A DNA stretch of 10,789 bases, taken from an uncultured Clostridia bacterium (GTDB lineage Bacteria; Bacillota; Clostridia; Oscillospirales; Oscillospiraceae). The stretch spans positions 1-10,789 of the forward strand of contig CAMWQV010000028.1 of assembly GCA_947176425.1 (NCBI GenBank). Reading direction: 5' to 3'. Under the pieces are notes generated by a model. It saw only the letters and a program-made list of their open reading frames with translations. It searched no databases and had not been told where the DNA came from. The translations under genes and the position numbers were made by a program. Below are positions 6,029 to 10,789 of the stretch, one piece after another. Each line of letters begins with the position of its first letter. The first letter of the stretch is position 1.

Positions 6029-7147
6029 ATGATCCTAAAAAAAGGAAGCTTTTCAGATTTTGCACAGCGCGTGAAAACTACAGGGAAAAAGATTATTGTG
6101 TACGGCGCTGGAGTAATCGGACAAGTTGTCGCTCCGTATTGGCTGCATCGGTACCAATTGGATAACAAGGTGCTCTGTTATGTTGATGCCGATCCCCATA
6201 AACAGGGACAGCTGGTGCAATTACCATTGCGTGGCATATCCGTCCAATCTCTCGCCGCACTAGATGAAAACAGCGGGGGTTATATCCTGCTGATTACTGT
6301 CAGCGCCTTTGCGTCTGTCGTGCAGAAATTGGACGAGATGCAGGAGACTGAAGCCGCTGAGGTGTACTTTCTCCCAATCATGCTGCTGGACATAGCCCAC
6401 TCGCCTAAGCAGGAAGGTGTAGTCAAAACCAGTGACCGGCAGTTGATTCCAAAAAAAATTCATTATACATGGTTTTCAGGAGAACCTATACCGGAAAAAT
6501 TGCAAAAATGTGTGGATTCCTGGAAATATTTCTGTCCAGATTATGAGATCATATGCTGGAATGCGGATAACTACGATATTTCAAAATATGAATATACGCG
6601 GCAGGCCTATACATATAAAAAATGGGGTTTTATAGCAGATGTTGCCCGCCTTGATATTTTGTATGAATATGGTGGCATTTATTTGGATATTGATGTGGAA
6701 TTGATCAGAAATTTGGATGAACTGCTGTATGAACCCGCATTTTGTGCGACTGAAAAGTGGGGTATCCCGAATGCAGGCGGTTGCTCCGGGGCGCAGGCTG
6801 GAAATCCAGTTATCAAAGCAATGCTTGATTTCCGTAAAAATATTCCGTTTGTACGGAATGATGATACATTTAATCAACTATCTAGCGGCTATTTTGAATC
6901 GTTTCCGTTGATAGAGCGCGGCTTAGAAATGAACGGGCATACACAGACAGTTGCTGACAGCATGATGACTGTTTATGCTTCCGAATTTTTTCATCCGTTC
7001 GATTATACCAGTGGAGAAACTAAAATTACAAAAAATACGTTTTCTATCCACCATTTCAGCGGAGCTTGGCTAGATCATGATGCAGCGGAAGAAAGAGCGC
7101 AGACAAAGCGGCTTTATCAGGAGTTTTTATCGCGTTTGGAAGATTAA
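6029..7147 (+). CDS. GT32-family glycosyltransferase with N-terminal Rossmann-like module
   Basis: The protein has 372 residues in two parts. Residues 20-115 start KKIIVYGAG and run to LLITVSAF: a small nucleotide-binding-like fold resembling the N-terminal module of the FkbM protein in this operon. Residues 139-372 form a GT32 (OCH1/capsular polysaccharide) transferase: IPKKIHYTWFSG from 140, the W-x-x-x-CPDYEIICWN block (165-178), ADVARLDILYEYGGIYLDIDVE (203-224) with the catalytic DxD at Asp220/Asp222, and C-terminal HHFSGAWL at 341-348. It is predicted to transfer a sugar (or the activated heptose) onto a glycan acceptor on the cytoplasmic side; no membrane helix is seen. AAAGGAG at 6012-6018 lies ten bases before the ATG. 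Base composition falls abruptly where the catalytic domain begins (see findings). Donor and acceptor cannot be deduced. Confidence 0.88.
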   Translation: MILKKGSFSDFAQRVKTTGKKIIVYGAGVIGQVVAPYWLHRYQLDNKVLCYVDADPHKQGQLVQLPLRGISVQSLAALDENSGGYILLITVSAFASVVQKLDEMQETEAAEVYFLPIMLLDIAHSPKQEGVVKTSDRQLIPKKIHYTWFSGEPIPEKLQKCVDSWKYFCPDYEIICWNADNYDISKYEYTRQAYTYKKWGFIADVARLDILYEYGGIYLDIDVELIRNLDELLYEPAFCATEKWGIPNAGGCSGAQAGNPVIKAMLDFRKNIPFVRNDDTFNQLSSGYFESFPLIERGLEMNGHTQTVADSMMTVYASEFFHPFDYTSGETKITKNTFSIHHFSGAWLDHDAAEERAQTKRLYQEFLSRLED

Positions 7148-7168
7148 ATGATTTTTTAAGGGACAGTT

Positions 7169-8155
7169 ATGATTATTACAAAAACACCGTTTCGTATTAG
7201 TTTTGCCGGCGGCGGCAGCGATATGGCGCCATTTTATGAGAAATACGGCGGATGTGTGTTGAGTACAACAATCAGTAAATATATGTATATCTCTATACAT
7301 CCCTATTTCGATGAAAGAAAAACACTGCTGAAGTACTCGGAAAACGAATTGGTAGATCATTTGCAGGAAATTCGCCATACTATTTTCCGACAGGTTTTGA
7401 CCGACCTGCAGGTCCATGGTGTGGAGATCAGTTCCACCGCTGATGTACCGGGCGGGACAGGACTGGGTTCCTCCAGCACATTTACGGTCGGATTACTGCA
7501 CACGCTGTTCTGCTACCAAGGGAAGTACGTTTCAAAAGGAAGACTGGCGGAACTGGCCTGTCAGGTTGAGATTGAAAAACTAGGAAATCCGATTGGAAAG
7601 CAAGATCAGTATGCCGCAGCCTACGGTGGATTGAATTTTATCCGTTTTAATCAGGACCATTCCGTTGCGGTCGAACCTGTGGTTATGCCTACCGATACAT
7701 ACAAGCGGCTGGAGCGTAACCTGGTCATGTTTTATACAGGGGAAATGCGTTCTGCCAGTGCTATCCTTGCGGAGCAGAGGAAAAATATTCAGGGTGATGA
7801 AAAGGCCCAAAATCTTCTGCGTATGTGTTCTCTCGCAGAACAAATGCGGAAGTCTCTGCAAAATGGCGACTACTCTGTATTCGGAGAGATACTGCATGAG
7901 GGGTGGCAGCTGAAGAAAGAATTGGCCAGAGGAATCAGTAACCCGGCGATTAATGAGCTATACACGCTGGCCCTGTGCCATGGCGCGGTTGGCGGAAAGC
8001 TTCTCGGAGCAGGCGGCGGCGGTTTTTTGCTGTTTTACTGTCCGGAGGAGCGGCAGGATGAGCTGCAAAGCGCATTGCCGCTGAAACGGTTTGATTTCAG
8101 CTTTGAGCGGAACGGTACATCTGTTGTTTATATCGGTGATAAATACTGGCAGTAA
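7169..8155 (+). CDS. hddA: D-glycero-D-manno-heptose 7-phosphate kinase (GHMP kinase)
   Basis: HddA phosphorylates C1 of D-glycero-alpha-D-manno-heptose 7-phosphate to the 1,7-bisphosphate, the second step of the GDP-heptose pathway described in Aneurinibacillus. The 328 residues have the GHMP signature: TPFRISFAGGGSD at 6-18, the phosphate loop PGGTGLGSSS at 94-103, GKQDQYAAAYGG at 143-154, and motif 3 GGKLLGAGGGGF at 275-286. The AGGGSD opening and GKQDQYA block are typical of HddA rather than galactokinase or homoserine kinase. The next genes encode the other pathway steps, which makes the assignment firm. The ribosome binding site is weak (AAGGG ending seven bases before the ATG). An FcsK/fucokinase-like alternative is unlikely given the neighbours. 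Confidence 0.9.
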   Translation: MIITKTPFRISFAGGGSDMAPFYEKYGGCVLSTTISKYMYISIHPYFDERKTLLKYSENELVDHLQEIRHTIFRQVLTDLQVHGVEISSTADVPGGTGLGSSSTFTVGLLHTLFCYQGKYVSKGRLAELACQVEIEKLGNPIGKQDQYAAAYGGLNFIRFNQDHSVAVEPVVMPTDTYKRLERNLVMFYTGEMRSASAILAEQRKNIQGDEKAQNLLRMCSLAEQMRKSLQNGDYSVFGEILHEGWQLKKELARGISNPAINELYTLALCHGAVGGKLLGAGGGGFLLFYCPEERQDELQSALPLKRFDFSFERNGTSVVYIGDKYWQ

Positions 8156-8173
8156 GAGGAGGAAAACCACCAT

Positions 8174-9121
8174 ATGAATGTACTTGTGGCCGGCGGAGCC
8201 GGATTCATTGGAAGCAATTTGATTGACGCGCTTTTAACCGAGGGGCACCGTGTTGTCTGTATAGATAATTTTTTTATTGGAACGAGGGCTAATATTTCCC
8301 ATTTATCTGGACATCCACAGTTTTTATTTTATGAGCGCGACCTCTCTGATCTGGCCGCGGTGGACGAAATTTTTCAGCGGGAGCGCTTTGATTTTGTCTT
8401 TCATATGGCGGCAAATTCGGATATCCAAGCCAGCGCAAAAGACCCGGTGATAGAGTACAGGAATACATATACGACCACATTCAACTTGTTGGAGTCTATG
8501 CGTGTGCATAACGTTAAGCAGTTGTTTTTCTGCTCCACGAGTGCCGTATACGGAGATGTGCAGGGAGTAAAGATCAGTGAGACCTATGCGCCGCTCATGC
8601 CAATCTCTTATTATGGTGCCTGCAAACTGGGCTGCGAAGGGTTGATCAGCGCGTTTTCCTACATGAACGGATTCCACTCTCTTATACTCCGGTTTCCAAA
8701 CGTGATCGGTCCCCGGCTGACCCATGGAGCTGTGTTTGACTTCATAACGCGGCTGTGGCAAAACCCGAAGAAATTGACCATTCTGGGGGATGGCCGCCAA
8801 TGCAAGCCATACCTGTATGTTAAGGATCTGGTGGATTGCATCATGTGCTTTAAGGAGAACCTGCCGGAGGGCGTCACACTGTACAATACTGGAGGCGAGA
8901 CACAGAGTACCGTGAAAGAAATTGCAGATATTGTCTGCCGGGAAATGGGGCTGCGGGATGTGGAGTTTCATTATACCGGCGGGCGCGGAGGATGGAAAGG
9001 AGATGTTCCGGTCTTCGCTTACGACCTGTCTAAAATCCACGCCGCGGGCTGGTATGCTGCTATGACCAGCGATGAAGCGGTCGCACAAACGGTAAAGGAT
9101 GTGTTGTCGTGCAAGCAGTGA
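8174..9121 (+). CDS. NAD-dependent sugar-nucleotide epimerase/dehydratase (extended SDR)
   Basis: This extended short-chain dehydrogenase has 315 residues: GGAGFIG at 7-13 with Asp31 after the second strand (NAD-type), FHMAANSDIQ at 77-85, STSAVYG at 121-127 and the catalytic Tyr147-x-x-x-Lys151 in YYGACK. The C-terminal substrate part includes RFPNVIGP, GRQCKPYLYVKD and GRGGWKGDVP. It belongs to the GalE/WbpP-like group, which oxidise and re-reduce a nucleotide sugar at C4 or make 4,6-dehydration products. Members of this type often sit between hddA and hddC in heptose clusters, so the likely substrate is a nucleotide-linked heptose or its hexose partner. The sequence does not settle epimerase versus dehydratase: the catalytic triad has Ser-Thr-Ser before AVYG rather than the Thr-Asp/Glu pair usual in 4,6-dehydratases, which favours epimerisation. 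AGAGGAGG at 8155-8162 precedes the ATG. Confidence 0.85.
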   Translation: MNVLVAGGAGFIGSNLIDALLTEGHRVVCIDNFFIGTRANISHLSGHPQFLFYERDLSDLAAVDEIFQRERFDFVFHMAANSDIQASAKDPVIEYRNTYTTTFNLLESMRVHNVKQLFFCSTSAVYGDVQGVKISETYAPLMPISYYGACKLGCEGLISAFSYMNGFHSLILRFPNVIGPRLTHGAVFDFITRLWQNPKKLTILGDGRQCKPYLYVKDLVDCIMCFKENLPEGVTLYNTGGETQSTVKEIADIVCREMGLRDVEFHYTGGRGGWKGDVPVFAYDLSKIHAAGWYAAMTSDEAVAQTVKDVLSCKQ

Positions 9122-10419
9122 TTATGGCCGGAGGCAAAGGGAGCCGACTGGCCAGTCTGACAAGGGATGAAATACCGAAGCCTATGGTGCCCCTGTTGGG
9201 AAAGCCTCTGCTCCTTCGGCAGATGGAGACGCTGAAACAGAACGGAATTACGGATATCATTCTTGTTATTGGACACTTAGGCCATATTATACAGCAATAT
9301 TTTGGTGATGGCGGCGCTTTTGGCCTGCATATTCAATATTTTCAGGAAACAGAACCGCTGGGAACAGCAGGCGCGCTGCCTTACATACAACAAATGCTGG
9401 CAGGGAGGGAATTTTTCCTGCTTTATGGTGATGTGCTGTTTGATATTGATTTGTCTCGTATGGTGCGCTTTCACCGTCAAAAAAAGGCGGTTGTGACGCT
9501 TTTTGTCCATCCAAACGCCCATCCCTTTGATTCTGATCTGGTGGTAACGGACAAGGATGACCGGGCTGTATGTTTTGATTCCAAGCATAATGTCCGGAAG
9601 TATTGGTATGAAAACTGCGTGAATGCCGGTCTGTATCTGATGGACAGTAACATTTGCGAGAGGATACCGGCAGGTGGACGCAGTGATCTGGAGGCGGATA
9701 TACTTGCACCTATGAGTCGGCAGGGTGAGGCGATTTATGTTTATCGTTCGCCAGAGTACATTCAGGATGTTGGAACAATAGAACGGATCAAGGCGGCGGA
9801 AGCTGACATAAAGAGTGGAAGAGTAACGGCCAGAAACCTCAGGCAAAAGCAAAAGGCGATTTTTTTGGACCGGGATGGTACTCTCAATGTGAAAAATGGA
9901 CTGATTTCCTGTGCGGAGCAGTTCCGGCTGGAGGAATGCGCGGCGGAAGCAGTACGGAAAATCAACCAGTCTGGTTATCTGGCCATTGTGGTAACGAACC
10001 AACCAGCAGTGGCACGAGGCTTATGCAGCACAGAGGATATCGAGGAAATTCACAAAAAAATGCAGACGCTGCTAGGCCGGCAGAAGGCATTTCTGGATGA
10101 TGTCTGTTATTGCCCACATCATCCGGACAAAGGATATCCGGAAGAAAATCCAGACTATAAAATTAGTTGCCGCTGCAGAAAGCCTGATATCGGGATGCTG
10201 GAGCGTTGCGTGGAAAAATATCACATCAGTTTAGCGGATTCCTGGTTTGTGGGGGATACCACGGTTGACATCCAGACAGGGAAAAATGCTGGAACAAAAA
10301 CCGCCTTGGTATTGACCGGAGACGGGGGACAGGATAAAAAATATGCGGCGGCTCCAGAGCTTGTCTGCACGGATTTGCTGGAGGCAGTGGAGAAGATTAT
10401 AGGGGAGGACGCACAATGA
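9109..10419 (+). CDS. hddC-gmhB: Fusion: heptose-1-phosphate nucleotidyltransferase (HddC) + heptose bisphosphate phosphatase (GmhB)
   Basis: A single 436-residue frame joins two pathway enzymes. Residues 1-235 are an NTP_transferase: MAGGKGSRL at 6-14, PKPMVPLLGKP (Lys24), EPLGTAGAL, and LLYGDVLFDID with metal Asp108, matching HddC, which activates D-glycero-alpha-D-manno-heptose 1-phosphate (GTP in the known enzyme). Residues 248-435 are a GmhB-type HAD phosphatase removing the C7 phosphate: LDRDGTLN (nucleophile Asp254, Asp256), VVTNQ, the zinc site Cys335/His337 with Cys354-x-Cys356, CRKPD, and VGDTTVD with Asp383. A linker at about 236-247 joins them. Both sites look intact. The order in the chain (transferase, then phosphatase) is the reverse of the reaction order. 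The start is GTG, overlapping the previous gene by 13 bases, with AAAGGA at 9094-9099; it gives the canonical MQAVIMAGG. The next gene overlaps by four bases. Confidence 0.9.
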   Translation: MQAVIMAGGKGSRLASLTRDEIPKPMVPLLGKPLLLRQMETLKQNGITDIILVIGHLGHIIQQYFGDGGAFGLHIQYFQETEPLGTAGALPYIQQMLAGREFFLLYGDVLFDIDLSRMVRFHRQKKAVVTLFVHPNAHPFDSDLVVTDKDDRAVCFDSKHNVRKYWYENCVNAGLYLMDSNICERIPAGGRSDLEADILAPMSRQGEAIYVYRSPEYIQDVGTIERIKAAEADIKSGRVTARNLRQKQKAIFLDRDGTLNVKNGLISCAEQFRLEECAAEAVRKINQSGYLAIVVTNQPAVARGLCSTEDIEEIHKKMQTLLGRQKAFLDDVCYCPHHPDKGYPEENPDYKISCRCRKPDIGMLERCVEKYHISLADSWFVGDTTVDIQTGKNAGTKTALVLTGDGGQDKKYAAAPELVCTDLLEAVEKIIGEDAQ

Positions 10420-10789
10420 TAGATTTTAAAAGCGAGATCAGCACATATCTGTCTGATGAAATCGAAACGATAAAAGCACTGGACAGGGAATCGCTGAATC
10501 AGGCGCTGAACATGCTGCTGGATGCTTTTGAGCGCGGGAGTACGGTATACGTATTTGGTAACGGCGGCAGTGCAGCAACTGCCTCACACTTTCAAAATGA
10601 TTTCAATAAAGGCATTTCCGAATATACGGAAAAGAAATTCAACTTTGTGTGCTTAAACGATAACGTTGCTACAATGATGGCCATTGCCAATGACATCGGG
10701 TATGAGGAGGTATTCCGTTTTCAGCTGCGTGGACACTTGAAGGATGGCGATATTGTCTTAGCGATCTCTGGCAGTGGAAATTCACCGAA
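10416..10789 (+). CDS. gmhA: Sedoheptulose-7-phosphate isomerase, N-terminal part (cut by window end)
   Basis: GmhA converts sedoheptulose 7-phosphate into D-glycero-D-manno-heptose 7-phosphate, the first committed step feeding HddA. The 124 visible residues (of about 190-200 expected) are a SIS domain: a helical start (MIDFKSEISTYL), VYVFGNGGSAATASHFQNDF at 44-63 with the sugar-phosphate-binding Ser/Gly loop, NDNVATMMAIANDIGYEEVF at 81-100 typical of GmhA, and the second loop LAISGSGNSP at 115-124, where the window ends. No stop is reached, so the gene continues to the right. The ATG overlaps the preceding TGA (ATGA), with AGGGGAGGA at 10401-10409, so it is translationally coupled to the HddC-GmhB fusion. 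With it all four heptose pathway activities are encoded within about 3.6 kb. Confidence 0.93.
   Translation, partial: MIDFKSEISTYLSDEIETIKALDRESLNQALNMLLDAFERGSTVYVFGNGGSAATASHFQNDFNKGISEYTEKKFNFVCLNDNVATMMAIANDIGYEEVFRFQLRGHLKDGDIVLAISGSGNSP

Noticed and set aside
1..10789. tRNA, rRNA, CRISPR, transposase, attachment sites, rho-independent terminators
   Set aside because: Looked for on both strands; coding density is near total, intergenic gaps are 22-25 bases or less apart from 448-584, and no repeat array or hairpin with T-run was seen.

Overview
The window reads as one uninterrupted plus-strand operon from a cell-surface glycan locus. It probably comes from a Gram-positive anaerobe of the Clostridia type. 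That assignment is an inference from strong AGGAGG-like ribosome binding sites, TTG and GTG starts, tight ATGA/TTGA/TGATG gene junctions, a G+C near 50 % and TarI/TarJ-style alditol genes beside a GDP-heptose set; no marker gene fixes the taxon. There are no tRNA, rRNA, CRISPR, IS or phage features, no convincing promoter, and no gap above 137 bases. The window starts inside a gene and ends inside another. Its first 21 bases look like Nextera library adapter rather than genome.

The layout has four blocks. (1) 22-2533, phosphonate entry: the C-terminal half of PEP mutase (aepX), phosphonopyruvate decarboxylase (aepY) and a PHP-domain phosphoesterase. Together aepX and aepY turn phosphoenolpyruvate into phosphonoacetaldehyde, the precursor of 2-aminoethylphosphonate or 2-hydroxyethylphosphonate. 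(2) 2559-3623, an AT-rich FkbM-type methyltransferase with an extra N-terminal nucleotide-binding-like module. (3) 3648-6006, three coupled genes: a ketose-phosphate 3-epimerase (Rpe/AlsE family), an IspD/TarI-family cytidylyltransferase and a GatD-like zinc dehydrogenase. They read naturally as a route to a CDP-alditol. (4) 6029-10789: a GT32 glycosyltransferase carrying the same kind of N-terminal module, then hddA (heptose-7-phosphate kinase), a sugar-nucleotide epimerase, a fused HddC-GmhB protein (heptose-1-phosphate nucleotidyltransferase plus heptose bisphosphate phosphatase) and the start of gmhA (sedoheptulose-7-phosphate isomerase).

Taken together the locus should supply a nucleotide-activated D-glycero-D-manno-heptose (probably GDP-linked, possibly epimerised), a CDP-alditol and a C-P bonded phosphonate, plus a methyltransferase and a glycosyltransferase to use or decorate them. 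The likely product is a phosphonate-modified, alditol-phosphate-containing heptose polysaccharide (capsule, teichoic-acid-like polymer or S-layer glycan). Family assignments rest on visible motifs. The combined product is inference. The least expected points are the three-precursor combination, the uncertain alditol, the shared N-terminal module on two unrelated enzymes, and a sharp composition break inside the GT32 gene at its domain boundary.
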